From assembly GCA_049306275.1 (NCBI GenBank), contig JBAQQB010000112.1, forward strand, positions 1 to 64,000: a stretch of DNA of 64,000 nucleotides, given 5' to 3'. Of the stretch, positions 36,305 to 45,877 are shown piece by piece (position 1 is the stretch's first letter; the number at the start of each line of letters is the position of its first letter). The DNA is from JADJTT01 sp049306275. Lineage in GTDB: Bacteria; Bacteroidota; Bacteroidia; Chitinophagales; Saprospiraceae. Below the pieces are notes generated by a model that was not told the DNA's origin, ran no database searches, and saw nothing but the letters and a program-made list of their open reading frames with translations. A program made the position numbers and the translations under genes.

Positions 36305-36312
36305 CAAATATA
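36305..36312 (-). promoter_or_regulatory. Candidate -7 element (TATATTTG) of the DUF5723-SH3 gene
   Basis: The minus strand reads TATATTTG, a full TAnnTTTG match, 29 bp upstream of the ATG at 36275. No clear TTG at -33. Confidence 0.35.
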
Positions 36313-36377
36313 CGGGCATTTTATACCCTTTGCCTGTTCATTTTTTTAAATTTGGGCAGGAATGCCTACTTCCCAGA

Positions 36378-36405
36378 TTGTATTCGGAGTAATATTCCAT
36401 ATTTG
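36378..36405 (+). promoter_or_regulatory. Candidate promoter of the formate dehydrogenase operon
   Basis: TTG at 36378-36380 and CATATTTG at 36398-36405 are separated by 17 bp and differ from the Bacteroidota consensus at one position (C for T). The start codon follows 32 bp downstream. Confidence 0.35.
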
Positions 36406-36437
36406 ATCATCCATTTACGGCCAAACCAAATAAAGCT

Positions 36438-38093
36438 ATGTCCAAAAATCTTTCCCACCTTTCCGGCAGGAAAGGGCTGACTGACAATCTGTTTGAACGG
36501 ATCGGCGAGCTTTCAGAAGCTGCGGGTACCCCCTCCGGCCAGGACCTCACCCTGCTGGCCCAGGAGTTTCTCATGCGCCCGGCAACCCTGCTCGGCACGG
36601 CTTCTTTCTACGACTTCACCCGTCAGGAAAACGCCGGCAAAAAGGTCTATATCTGCAACGGCAGCGCCTGCAACCTGGCAGGCACCCAGGCCGCCCTGCG
36701 GGAAGAGATCGCCCTCCATGTCCCCGAAGAAGCTATCGGCGAAATGTGCTGCCTCGGCCGTTGCCACGAGAACAGCGCCTTCCACTACGACGGGCGCAAT
36801 TACTCCGGCAATTCCAAGGGCCACATCGCCGCCATTCTGCGCGGTGAAACCCTCGACGGCGACGACCGCTACCAGATCGAAGCCAAGGGCAAGGCCATCC
36901 TCACCGCCGCCCCCGCTCCCTGGAACCAGGTGGAAGCGGCTATTCGCCAAATGCTGCAAACCAACCCTCAGGAACTGCTCAACTCGATCAAAAAATCCGG
37001 CCTGCGCGGCCGCGGCGGCGCCGGCTTCCCTATCGGCATCAAAATGCAGACCTGCAAGGACGCCCCCGGCGACCTCAAATTCGTGGTATGCAACGCCGAC
37101 GAAGGAGACCCCGGCTCCTTTTCCGACCGCTATGTGCTCGAACACAGGCCCTACTCTCTGCTCCTGGGCATGCTGATTGCAGGCTATACTATCGGCGCAC
37201 AAGCCGGCGTAGTCTACATCCGTGCCGAATACCCGGCCTCCATCCAGGCCGTCAATGAAGCCATCGCGGAAATGGAATCGCGCCAACTGGCCGGCAACAA
37301 TATCCTGGGTTCGGATTTCCACTTCTCCTTCAAGATGATACAGGCCCGCGGCGCCTACGTCTGCGGCGAAGAAACCGCCCTGCTTGCCTCCATCGAAGGC
37401 CAGCGCCCCGAAGTGCGCGTCCGGCCGCCCTTCCCCGCCGTAGAAGGCCTCTTCGGCAAACCAACCCTGGTCAACAACGTAGAAACCCTGGCCAACCTCT
37501 TCTTCATCCTCACCCAGGGCGGCGAAGCCTATGCTGCTCTCGGCACAGGCAAATCGACGGGCACCAAACTGGTGTCGCTCGATAGCTCCTTCAACCGGCC
37601 AGGCGTGTATGAGGTGGAAATGGGCACGCTCCTGAATGAAGTAGTAGACCAACTGGGCAAAGGTTTCCGCAAACCCGTCAAGGCCCTCCACATCGGCGGC
37701 CCCCTTGGCGGACTGGTACCCGCCCACCGCATCAAGGACCTCACTGTAGACTTCGAGTCGTTTTCGCAAAATGGCTTCCTGCTCGGGCACGCCTCCATGA
37801 TCGGCATTCCGGAAGACTACCCGATGGCCGCCTACCTGGAGCACCTCTTCGAATTCACCGCCCACGAGAGCTGCGGCAAGTGCTTTCCCTGCCGCCTGGG
37901 CTCCGTCAGGGGGCAGGAATTACTGCACAAGGCGCAGCACGAACGCTACGCCATTGATCCCGTGCTGTTCGACGACCTGCTCACCACCATGGAGAAGGGC
38001 TCGCTTTGCGCCCTCGGCGGCGGCGTGCCCCTGCCCATGCGCAACGCCCTGCAATATTTCAAGGAGGAACTGAATCCATACTTCACCCATTAA
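36438..38093 (+). CDS. NAD-linked formate dehydrogenase, fused gamma-beta (FdsG-FdsB / NuoE-NuoF type) subunit
   Basis: 551 residues. About 1-145 is a NuoE/FdsG thioredoxin-like [2Fe-2S] domain (CNGSACNLAG, CCLGRCHENSAF). About 180-460 is the NuoF-type FMN/NADH domain (SGLRGRGGAGFPIGIKMQ, CNADEGDPGSFSDRYVLE, ARGAYVCGEETALL), then an SLBB-like part and the 4Fe-4S motif ESCGKCFPCRLGS near 475. It passes electrons from formate oxidation to NAD+ through FMN and iron-sulfur centres. It is 10 bp upstream of the catalytic subunit. In most soluble formate dehydrogenases gamma and beta are separate genes; here they are one chain. Electron bifurcation is conceivable but not shown. Confidence 0.88.
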   Translation: MSKNLSHLSGRKGLTDNLFERIGELSEAAGTPSGQDLTLLAQEFLMRPATLLGTASFYDFTRQENAGKKVYICNGSACNLAGTQAALREEIALHVPEEAIGEMCCLGRCHENSAFHYDGRNYSGNSKGHIAAILRGETLDGDDRYQIEAKGKAILTAAPAPWNQVEAAIRQMLQTNPQELLNSIKKSGLRGRGGAGFPIGIKMQTCKDAPGDLKFVVCNADEGDPGSFSDRYVLEHRPYSLLLGMLIAGYTIGAQAGVVYIRAEYPASIQAVNEAIAEMESRQLAGNNILGSDFHFSFKMIQARGAYVCGEETALLASIEGQRPEVRVRPPFPAVEGLFGKPTLVNNVETLANLFFILTQGGEAYAALGTGKSTGTKLVSLDSSFNRPGVYEVEMGTLLNEVVDQLGKGFRKPVKALHIGGPLGGLVPAHRIKDLTVDFESFSQNGFLLGHASMIGIPEDYPMAAYLEHLFEFTAHESCGKCFPCRLGSVRGQELLHKAQHERYAIDPVLFDDLLTTMEKGSLCALGGGVPLPMRNALQYFKEELNPYFTH

Positions 38094-38103
38094 TCAATAT
38101 ACC

Positions 38104-40806
38104 ATGTCAAAGGTTGCCTATATCAACGACAAAGCCTTCGAGATCAGGGAGGGTGAAACCATCCTCACCTTTATACGCCGCTACCTCGGCCAAAAATACG
38201 TGCCCACCCTCTGCGACTCCCCCAACCTCAAACCCTTCGGGGCCTGCCGCGTGTGCAGCGTAGAGGTGGCGCGACCGGGCAACGGCGCCCTCAAAACCGT
38301 GGCTTCCTGCCATACGCCCATCGAGGAAAACCTGCGCATCTACCCCGACTCGGAGCCGGTGCAAAAACTCAGGAAAAACATCATTGAACTGGTGCTCACC
38401 GACCACCCGCTCGACTGCCTGACCTGCGAAGCCAACGGCGACTGCGAGCTCCAGGACGTCGCCGCTCAGGTCGGCATCCGCAAGGTGCGCTACCCGGAAG
38501 GTCGCATCCACCTGGACCGCCTCCCCGACGAAAGCCACCCCTACCTGCGAAGCGACCTGTCGAAGTGCATCAACTGCTCCAAATGCGTGCGCGCCTGCGA
38601 CGAAGTGCAGGGCGAATTCGTGCTCTCCATGGCCGGCCGCGGCTTCGAAAGCCATATCATCAAAGGCCTGGATACGAGCTTTGGCGACTCTTACTGCGTC
38701 TCCTGCGGCGCCTGCGCCCAGGTCTGCCCTACCGCGGCCATCACCGATATCTACCAGGCATCAGCCAAATACGCCACCGAAAAAGTGCGCACCGTTTGCA
38801 CCTATTGCGGAGTCGGCTGCAACCTCGAAGTTTCTAAACACGGAAACTCCATCCTCAGCATCTCCGCACCGTATGAAGCGGAAGCCAACGGCGGCCACAC
38901 CTGCCTCAAAGGACGCTACGCCTTCCGCTTCTACAACCACTCCGAAAGGCTCCGCTCGCCCATGATCCGCAAAAACGGCAAACTGGAAGAGGTGAGCTGG
39001 GACGAAGCCTACGACTATATCGCTGAAAAACTCACCGAGATCAAGGCCAAATACGGCCCCGACGCCATCGGCGGCATCTCTTCCGCACGCTGCACCAACG
39101 AGGAAAACTACCTGATGCAGAAGTTCATCCGCCTGGTCGTCGGCACCAACAACATCGACGGCTGTGCGCGGGTATGCCACTCCCCAACCGCCCTGGGGAT
39201 GCAGCGCACCTTCGGTACCGGCGCCGCCACCAATTCGATCAAGGACCTCCAATACACCGACTGCATGCTCATCATCGGGGCAAACCCGACGGCGGCGCAT
39301 CCGGTCACAGGGGCAAAGATCAAACAGCAGGCCATGAAGGGTAAAACCCTCATCGTCATCGACCCGCGTAAGACCGAACTCGCCAAACTGGCCCAGTACC
39401 ACCTCCAGCTCAAACCCGGCACCAACGTCGCCATCCTCAACATGATGATGCACTACATTCTCAAAGAAGGGCTGGAAGACAGGAATTTCATCGATACCCG
39501 CGTCGACGGTTACGCCGACTTCCGACAGCAGATCCTCAACCTGGATATCGACCGGCTGGAAGGCGAAACCGGCGTCGACCGGAAGCTGGTCAGGGACGCA
39601 GCCATCGCCTACGCCAAAGCGCCCAACGCCATGAGCTTCCACGGCCTGGGCGTCACCGAGCACTACCAGGGCACCTACACCGTGATGCTGATCGCCGACC
39701 TTGCCATGATCACCGGCAATATCGGGCGCAGGGGCGTGGGCGTCAACCCCCTCCGGGGACAGAACAACGTGCAGGGCATGGCCGACATGGGCGTGCAGCC
39801 CCACCAGGGCCCCGGTTATTTCGACATGCACAACGAGGGCTATCGCAAAATGTACGAAGAAGTCTATGGCATGCCCATGCCCTACAACCCCGGCCTGAAG
39901 GTTCCCGATATGTTCGAAGCGGCCAGGCAAGGCAAATTCAAGGCCCTCTGGATCATGGGCGAAGACGTGGTACAGACCGAGCCCAACACCGAACAGGTGC
40001 GCAAAGCGCTCAGAGAACTCGACCTGTTCGTCGTACAGGAATTGTTCCATACCGAGACCTGCAACTTCGCGCACGTTGTCCTGCCCGCCTCCTCTTTCTT
40101 CGAAAAATCAGGCACCTTCACCAATGGCGAACGCCGGGTGCAGCGCGTCAACAACGTCATCGACCCGCTTCCCGGCACCAAGCCCGACGGGCAGATTGTC
40201 GTCGACATCATGAACCGTATGGGTTTCCAACAGCCCGACTACGACCCCGCCGACCTGCTGGAACGCGAAATCTCCAAGGTCGTGCCCTTCTTCAAAGGCA
40301 TCCGCTGGGACCGCCTGGGCGAGAACGGCTTGCAGTGGCCGGTGGCGGAAGACGGCGCCGATACCGAGATCCTCCATACCGAATCGTTCAAGATCGGAAA
40401 AGGACGCCTCTACTTCGCCGACTACGAAGAGAGCCAGGAGATCACGGAATATGGCGGTGATTTCCCCTACATCCTGACCACCAACCGCGAGCTCGAGCAC
40501 TACAACTCCGGCACCATGACGCGCCGCACCAATAACGGCCGCATCCGCACGGAAGACCTGCTCTACATGAACCCCGAAGACGCCGCGGAAAAGGGCATCC
40601 GAGACGGGGAAAAGGTGAAGGTCAACTCGCCGAGGGGCAGCATCTCCATCAAAGTGAAGATCAGCGATACGGTCAAGCCGGGCATTCTCAGCTCGACCTT
40701 CCACTTCCCGGAGATCATGCTCAACGAGATCACTAGCTCGGTGTACGATTCGCAGGCCAAATGCCCCGAGTACAAGGTGGTGGCGGTAGATGTGGAAAGG
40801 GTGTGA
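38104..40806 (+). CDS. fdhF: Formate dehydrogenase alpha subunit, molybdenum/tungsten enzyme (Cys type)
   Basis: 900 residues. The N-terminal part is NuoG-like: a [2Fe-2S] domain (CDSPNLKPFGACRVCSVEV), a cysteine/histidine cluster motif, and two 4Fe-4S motifs (CINCSKCVRACDE, CVSCGACAQVCPTAA). From about 225 the molybdopterin domain begins with its own cluster (CTYCGVGCNLEVSKHG). The active-site segment GCARVCHSPT near residue 358 has Cys encoded by TGC, not selenocysteine. The molybdopterin dinucleotide-binding C-terminal domain ends the chain (LTTNRELEHYNSGTMTRRT). With the preceding gene it forms a cytoplasmic NAD-reducing formate dehydrogenase. A nitrate reductase or other family member is less likely given the RVCHSPT motif. 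Confidence 0.92.
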   Translation: MSKVAYINDKAFEIREGETILTFIRRYLGQKYVPTLCDSPNLKPFGACRVCSVEVARPGNGALKTVASCHTPIEENLRIYPDSEPVQKLRKNIIELVLTDHPLDCLTCEANGDCELQDVAAQVGIRKVRYPEGRIHLDRLPDESHPYLRSDLSKCINCSKCVRACDEVQGEFVLSMAGRGFESHIIKGLDTSFGDSYCVSCGACAQVCPTAAITDIYQASAKYATEKVRTVCTYCGVGCNLEVSKHGNSILSISAPYEAEANGGHTCLKGRYAFRFYNHSERLRSPMIRKNGKLEEVSWDEAYDYIAEKLTEIKAKYGPDAIGGISSARCTNEENYLMQKFIRLVVGTNNIDGCARVCHSPTALGMQRTFGTGAATNSIKDLQYTDCMLIIGANPTAAHPVTGAKIKQQAMKGKTLIVIDPRKTELAKLAQYHLQLKPGTNVAILNMMMHYILKEGLEDRNFIDTRVDGYADFRQQILNLDIDRLEGETGVDRKLVRDAAIAYAKAPNAMSFHGLGVTEHYQGTYTVMLIADLAMITGNIGRRGVGVNPLRGQNNVQGMADMGVQPHQGPGYFDMHNEGYRKMYEEVYGMPMPYNPGLKVPDMFEAARQGKFKALWIMGEDVVQTEPNTEQVRKALRELDLFVVQELFHTETCNFAHVVLPASSFFEKSGTFTNGERRVQRVNNVIDPLPGTKPDGQIVVDIMNRMGFQQPDYDPADLLEREISKVVPFFKGIRWDRLGENGLQWPVAEDGADTEILHTESFKIGKGRLYFADYEESQEITEYGGDFPYILTTNRELEHYNSGTMTRRTNNGRIRTEDLLYMNPEDAAEKGIRDGEKVKVNSPRGSISIKVKISDTVKPGILSSTFHFPEIMLNEITSSVYDSQAKCPEYKVVAVDVERV

Positions 40807-40871
40807 AAAATCTCCCTTCCGCCTGAGGAATGTCATTGTTTTTTTTCTAAAAAATCGATAATCAGCACTTT

Positions 40872-40898
40872 GGGGCAGCGGTCAAAATCCGCTGCCCC
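40872..40898 (+). terminator. Hairpin after the formate dehydrogenase operon
   Basis: ggggcagcgg (40872-40881) pairs perfectly with ccgctgcccc (40889-40898) around tcaaaat. It lies 65 bp after the fdhF stop and just 7 bp before the next start codon at 40906, so besides terminating the operon it could hide the ribosome-binding region of the next gene. Confidence 0.65.
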
Positions 40899-40905
40899 AG
40901 GCTGT

Positions 40906-43620
40906 ATGAAACAAAACATTTTCCTCTTCCTTTTCCTCTTACTGGTATCTGCTTTATCAGCCCAAATTCCGGGCGTCCGCGGCAATTCCATTTTTTCCTA
41001 TCAAAAGGGCGAAGGACAGGTCTTCTGGACCGATGCGGTGGTGCACCCCGAAGGGTTTTTCACGGTTGCCGGCGTCGTGCTGTCAAAGGGCGTTCACTAC
41101 CTGGCCCTTGCCCGGTTTTTACCCGACGGCAATCTCGACTGCAATTTCCAGGACGAAAGCATTAGCCGCCTGTCTATCCCTGCCGATTGGGAGTACCTGA
41201 TAAAAATAGCCAGGACGCGCGAGGGCAAGTTGCTTGTGCTGTTCAACCCGCCGAAAGAAGAGAATGCCATTTTCATGGCCCGGTTTTCAGAAGACGGCTT
41301 CCTGGATCCTTCATTCGGGAAAGAGGGCATCGCCAGGGTGACCACCCCCCTGCCTGTTCGGTTTATGGATATGCTGTTACAGGAGGACGGCAAGATCGTG
41401 GTAGCGGGATTTGAGGAAAATCCGGAAACGGGCATGCATACCTGCAGCGTTCACCGCCTGCTGCCTGATGGCAGACTGGATGAAAGTTTTCGCCATTCAT
41501 CTCCCCCTCCCTCGCCTCACTCCTTTCACCTCATCGCGCTGGGCGCATTGCCGGAAGGAAAGATGCTCATAGCTGTTTATTGCGAGGGAGCGCTCGCTGT
41601 TGGCCGCCTGATGCCCGACGGCAGCATGGACCCTGCTTTTGGGGAAGACGGCAGAATCATGTACCCTTTGGAGGGATTTCGCCCCTATGATGTTCAGGTT
41701 TTGCCTGACGGTTCCTGGATGGTGCTGGGAAGCGGCATTCGCACGGAAGACGGTTGGCCCATAGCCCTGAAATGCGGCCAAGACGGCAGTCCCGACACTG
41801 GCTTTGGGAAGACAGGTGTTTTGTATATGCCCGATGGCCTCGAGGTCGCGGCAGCCGGTCTTCTCCTGCCCGATGGCAGGTGGCTGACCGCAGGCATGGC
41901 ACAGGGGGAAGACGAGGTCGGTTGCTTCACCATCCGCCGCTTTTGGCCCGATGGACGCCTGGATACTGCATTCGGAAATGGGGGGGAGGTGAAACCCTGT
42001 TTTGAAAAAGACTACTACATCGGCAGCGCCATGTTTATCAAAGCTTTACCTGAAGGCAGAATATTGAGCGGAGGAACGGTCAATTACAAAGGCGCCCTTG
42101 CCTGCCTCGACGCAAGCGGCCAGCTGTTTGATTCGTTTGGAGAAAAGGGGATGACCCTCACTGTCAAAGGCGGGAAAAACCCCCTGGATGTAGACTGTTA
42201 CAAACTCCTGATGCGGCAAGATGGCGGACTCATCGCCGCCGGAACGGTGAAAAAGGCTTTCGATTCCGAGATGCTGGCCGTCAGGGTGCAGAGCGATGGC
42301 GCCCTGGATACGGTTGGCACCGCAGCCATCCAGCTGCCGCAGCCGATTACCGGCGTCGACGCCGTCCTGCAGCCAGATGGTAAACTGGTGGTGGGGGGCA
42401 GGGTGCGTCTTAAAAACCCAACCGGGGAAAATATCGACTTCGCGGCAACCCGGCTCAATGCCGATGGAAGCCTGGATACCTCCTTCGCAAATAAAGGATT
42501 CATCACCTTCGACCGAGGCCCCTTCGACATCCTGGGCGGCATGGCCCTGCAACCCGACGGCCGGATACTGCTGGCAGGCGATATGGAAAACCCCGAAACC
42601 TACGAAAGAGAGCTGGTAGTCTACCGCCTCCTGCCCACCGGCCTCATCGACTCCTCCTTCGGAAAAAACGGCCTCTGCGCCCTCCGGCACGCCCCGGATG
42701 GCGGCTTCGCCAGCGTGATCCTCCAACCCGATGGGAAAATTCTCCTGCTCGACGCACACCTGCCCTGGGGCTTCGACATGATACGCCTGCAATCCAACGG
42801 CAGATGGGACCGCTCATTCGGCATTGACGGGGTTGCCAACTGCTCTTTTCCTGACTCATCCTATCCTCTGCAATCGCTGATGGGAGCAGTCACTGCCGGC
42901 AACCACATTCTGGTGGGCGGACAAATGGGGCTTCAATTCAATTTGATTAAATTTGAAAATTTTGGAGAACCAGACCCCCGATTTGGCAACCAGGGCATGG
43001 TTCAGCTGGGCTTGCCCGAAACGGTATGGGAAATGGCAGTCCTTCCCGATGGGAAAATCCTGCTGGCAGGTTCCGGATGCTCGGATATGGCGCCATATAA
43101 CTACTTTTTCGGCATGCGGCTCAACCCCGACGGCACGCCCGACCAGGGCTTCGGCGAAAAGGGCATACTGGTCACTGAGCTGCCCGCATTTTCCTACCTC
43201 TCCTCCTTGCTGGTCATGGACAATGGCGCCGTCATTCTCGGCGGCAGGGGATATGCCAGCGAAAACCACGGCCATACCGATATGCTGCTGCTGAGGTATT
43301 TGCCGGAACTGGATGCGGGCCACCTCTGCCCTAAACACCTGTTTCCCTTCTTCGACGTATTCCCCTACCCCATCCCACAGGGCGAGTTCTCCCTGGCTTA
43401 CGATATTCCGGAAAGAAGCGAAATCAAGATTTCCCTCCACACCATGAACGGCGCGCTGCTGACGGAGTTGCTGAATCTCTGCCGAACGGAGGGAAAGCAC
43501 AGTGAGACCCTGGTCTTTCCCCCAGGACTGCCCGAAGGGCAATACCTGTTAAAAATAAAAACGGACAACGCGGAATCCACCATCCGCATCATCCACGGCG
43601 AAACCGGGGATCGCCCTTAA
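40906..43620 (+). CDS. Secreted delta-60 repeat beta-propeller protein with T9SS-like sorting domain
   Basis: 904 residues from ATG at 40906 (MKQNIFLFLFLLLVSALSAQ, a signal peptide). An upstream in-frame ATG at 40870 would pass through the hairpin. About 14 repeats of roughly 55-60 residues share the delta-60 pattern (LPDGNLDCNF, SEDGFLDPSFGKEGI, MPDGSMDPAFGEDG, LQPDGKIL), expected to fold as beta-propeller blades. The C-terminal about 80 residues (FFDVFPYPIPQGEFSLAYDI ... LPEGQYLLKI) resemble a T9SS type A sorting domain with an altered PNP motif. The product is probably extracellular; its ligand is unknown. The stop shares the 4-bp palindrome TTAA with the stop of the convergent gene. Confidence 0.8.
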   Translation: MKQNIFLFLFLLLVSALSAQIPGVRGNSIFSYQKGEGQVFWTDAVVHPEGFFTVAGVVLSKGVHYLALARFLPDGNLDCNFQDESISRLSIPADWEYLIKIARTREGKLLVLFNPPKEENAIFMARFSEDGFLDPSFGKEGIARVTTPLPVRFMDMLLQEDGKIVVAGFEENPETGMHTCSVHRLLPDGRLDESFRHSSPPPSPHSFHLIALGALPEGKMLIAVYCEGALAVGRLMPDGSMDPAFGEDGRIMYPLEGFRPYDVQVLPDGSWMVLGSGIRTEDGWPIALKCGQDGSPDTGFGKTGVLYMPDGLEVAAAGLLLPDGRWLTAGMAQGEDEVGCFTIRRFWPDGRLDTAFGNGGEVKPCFEKDYYIGSAMFIKALPEGRILSGGTVNYKGALACLDASGQLFDSFGEKGMTLTVKGGKNPLDVDCYKLLMRQDGGLIAAGTVKKAFDSEMLAVRVQSDGALDTVGTAAIQLPQPITGVDAVLQPDGKLVVGGRVRLKNPTGENIDFAATRLNADGSLDTSFANKGFITFDRGPFDILGGMALQPDGRILLAGDMENPETYERELVVYRLLPTGLIDSSFGKNGLCALRHAPDGGFASVILQPDGKILLLDAHLPWGFDMIRLQSNGRWDRSFGIDGVANCSFPDSSYPLQSLMGAVTAGNHILVGGQMGLQFNLIKFENFGEPDPRFGNQGMVQLGLPETVWEMAVLPDGKILLAGSGCSDMAPYNYFFGMRLNPDGTPDQGFGEKGILVTELPAFSYLSSLLVMDNGAVILGGRGYASENHGHTDMLLLRYLPELDAGHLCPKHLFPFFDVFPYPIPQGEFSLAYDIPERSEIKISLHTMNGALLTELLNLCRTEGKHSETLVFPPGLPEGQYLLKIKTDNAESTIRIIHGETGDRP

Positions 43621-45752
43621 CGGATCAGCGTCACCTCTCCTTTTTCCAGCTTCGTTTCCTCCTGTTCAGGGAAGCGGTACTCCAATATCCAGGCATAAAG
43701 GTCGGAAGCCATGGGTTCGTCGTTGTACCTGCCATCCCAGGCCTCGGCAGGGCTGGAGGAGGTAAACACCAGTTCTCCCCACCTGGAGTATATCCGTAAG
43801 CGATATTCGTCGTACACCTCGCAGTTGCTCAGCGGCCGGAAGCGGTCGTTGGTACCGTCGCCGTCAGGCGTAAAGACATTGGGTATTTCCAGCCTGCACT
43901 CCCCCTGCGGCCCGTCGCAGTCGGGCAGCACGAGGGTGAAGCTCTGGATGGCGGTACCGCAAATATTCTGGGCCTGCACGGTGTAAGCGCCCGCTTCGCT
44001 GACCGTAATGGTGGAGGTCGTAGCGCCTGTCGACCAGAATAGCGATTCGGCGCCAACGGCGATGGCGGTCAGCGTCGCGATTCCTGTTTCACAGAATCCG
44101 GTCGTATCCGCGCCGATGGTCACGACGGGGGGCGGAAGGATGTTGAACACAGCCGTGTCGCGCAGGAGCCAGCACTCCATGTGGGAGGTGTCTTCGACGA
44201 AATAAATGCCGGGCACATCAGCCAGTATCTGGGCCGTGGTGGCGCCGGTATTCCACTGGTACGATTCTGCCCCCTGCACCGTCGCATCGAGGGGCACGGT
44301 GGTGGGTTCGCAGAAAAAGTCGCTGGGACCGATGTCGAGCACTGGCACATCTATTAGGTACTCGTCGAAGGGCGCTACAGTGGGCTCAACCAATTCCTTG
44401 TCATTCAGATCGTTAACTTCCGCGGCGAAATCGGTCGCTTCTATCATCAACCCGGTCTGCACCGCCAGCTCGATGGGCTCATGGCAGGCGGTGCGGCCGT
44501 CGATATCGGCGACGATGAGGTAGGGATAGTAGGTATCGAACCCTTCGGCATAGTTGGCCAGGTAGGCGAAACCTGCCGGCAAGGGGGCAAAACCGTTGGG
44601 GAAGGTGCCGAAACCTTCCACGACCTCCGTGAAATAGTTGTGGGCCCAGGCAACGCTTCCATCTTCCAGGCTGATGCGGAAGAGGAAATTGTACTCAGCG
44701 CCAAAAGCAGGGATGGTATCCTGGATCGAACTACCCGGAATGACCAGGGTTGTCGAGTCGAGGGCTACCAAATGATTGAGGTAGATGTGGTGTTTGGAAA
44801 AACCGCCGAGGTTGACCCTCATCGCCCTGACAGGCAGGCCCATGTCATCTACTTCCAGGATGAGGCCGTCTTTAAGTATAGCGCCGCTGCTGTCGATAAA
44901 ATCGTATTCACCTACTATGGCGATGTGACCGTTGGGCAGCACGGAAGCAGCGAATCCATATTCGCGGAAGAGCAAGCTCAGCGTATCCGGAATGTTGTAG
45001 CTACGCGCCCAGAGTAACTGCCCTGCAGTGTCCACTTTCATCAAAAACACATCCTGGTTGAGCGCGGCCGGCGGCTCGAGGTATTGAATGCCTCCGCAGA
45101 CCACATAACCGCTGTCTGCTGTCAGGGCTACGTTGCCAAAGGTGAGATCGGCGTCGTTGAGGCAGGAAAAGCAGTAGTTTTTCCCCCAGACAACCTCACC
45201 AAAAGAGCTGATCTTCATCAGCGAGAGGTCGTTGGCTTCATCGCTGGAAGAAAAAGATAAGGGCCCGGCCCCCAGGAGGATATCCCCGGATGCCAGTCCC
45301 CTCACATCCACCTTGCCAATATTGGCCGGGTTTATGCTATTGCCCAGCGAGTAGGTGTTCGACCAGACCACCGTCCCGTCCTGGGTCATCCGCTTCAGCA
45401 CGGCGCCGGGGAGGGTATCTGTGTCGAAATACAGCCCTGCAAAGAGGTAGGTCTGGAAAGCGTTCCAGTTGTCGAGGGCGCCGGAAACCAGGGGGAAAGG
45501 ATAGGTAAAGTCATTGCTCCAGATGATCTCGCCCGAAGGCCGCAGCCGGGTGAGGTTGAACTGCCCGCCATTGAGAATCGGCCCGCCCGGGAAAAACAAG
45601 CTGGCAAAGAGGTATTGATCCGGCCCCGTGGGCACGACGTCGACACCGGGGCTCAGCCGGCCGGGATCGAGCGGGCGTTGGAAAAATTGGGACTGCCCAT
45701 GGAGGGCAAGAGTCAGGGCGGCAAGGAAGAGCGTAAATACCAGACGGATCAT
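43617..45752 (-). CDS. Secreted protein with T9SS type B (gliding motility-associated) C-terminal domain
   Basis: 711 residues. A signal peptide (1 to about 19, ending LHGQ) precedes about 430 residues of repeated WS/WA-containing strands (GEIIWSNDFTY, GTVVWSNTYSLG, GEVVWGKNYCF), which look like a beta-propeller. Two Ig-like segments follow (VQGAESYQWNTGATTAQILA, VGAESLFWSTGATTSTITVS). The last about 85 residues are a type B sorting domain (IPNVFTPDGDGTNDRFRPLS ... RWGELVFTS ... YAWILEY). Type B cargo is exported by T9SS and in gliding species is handled with SprB-type adhesins. It faces a type A cargo gene and lies downstream of the giant SprB-repeat gene on the same strand. Confidence 0.85.
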   Translation of the reverse strand: MIRLVFTLFLAALTLALHGQSQFFQRPLDPGRLSPGVDVVPTGPDQYLFASLFFPGGPILNGGQFNLTRLRPSGEIIWSNDFTYPFPLVSGALDNWNAFQTYLFAGLYFDTDTLPGAVLKRMTQDGTVVWSNTYSLGNSINPANIGKVDVRGLASGDILLGAGPLSFSSSDEANDLSLMKISSFGEVVWGKNYCFSCLNDADLTFGNVALTADSGYVVCGGIQYLEPPAALNQDVFLMKVDTAGQLLWARSYNIPDTLSLLFREYGFAASVLPNGHIAIVGEYDFIDSSGAILKDGLILEVDDMGLPVRAMRVNLGGFSKHHIYLNHLVALDSTTLVIPGSSIQDTIPAFGAEYNFLFRISLEDGSVAWAHNYFTEVVEGFGTFPNGFAPLPAGFAYLANYAEGFDTYYPYLIVADIDGRTACHEPIELAVQTGLMIEATDFAAEVNDLNDKELVEPTVAPFDEYLIDVPVLDIGPSDFFCEPTTVPLDATVQGAESYQWNTGATTAQILADVPGIYFVEDTSHMECWLLRDTAVFNILPPPVVTIGADTTGFCETGIATLTAIAVGAESLFWSTGATTSTITVSEAGAYTVQAQNICGTAIQSFTLVLPDCDGPQGECRLEIPNVFTPDGDGTNDRFRPLSNCEVYDEYRLRIYSRWGELVFTSSSPAEAWDGRYNDEPMASDLYAWILEYRFPEQEETKLEKGEVTLIR

Positions 45753-45785
45753 GGGTAGATTTTTTGTACCTTTTTATCGAACGCG

Positions 45786-45793
45786 CAAAAATA
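45786..45793 (-). promoter_or_regulatory. Candidate -7 element (TATTTTTG) of the type B cargo gene
   Basis: The minus strand reads TATTTTTG, a TAnnTTTG match, 33 bp upstream of the ATG at 45752 and beyond the terminator hairpin of the upstream giant gene. It suggests that the gene has its own promoter. Confidence 0.4.
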
Positions 45794-45826
45794 GGGTTTG
45801 TTGGGGTAAGGAAAGGCTTTAAATGG

Positions 45827-45855
45827 AAAAGGGGCGACAAATTGTCGCCCCTTTT
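45827..45855 (-). terminator. Hairpin terminator of the SprB-repeat gene
   Basis: aaaaggggcgacaa (45827-45840) is perfectly complementary to ttgtcgcccctttt (45842-45855), 22 bp after the stop of the giant gene. The A/T-rich stem ends give a U-tract on either strand. Confidence 0.85.
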
Positions 45856-45877
45856 ACCTTGTCTGCGCAATAAGCGC

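Noticed and set aside
39161..39190. Selenocysteine in the formate dehydrogenase
   Set aside because: The active-site codon is TGC (Cys). There is no in-frame TGA near the position and no SECIS-like need.
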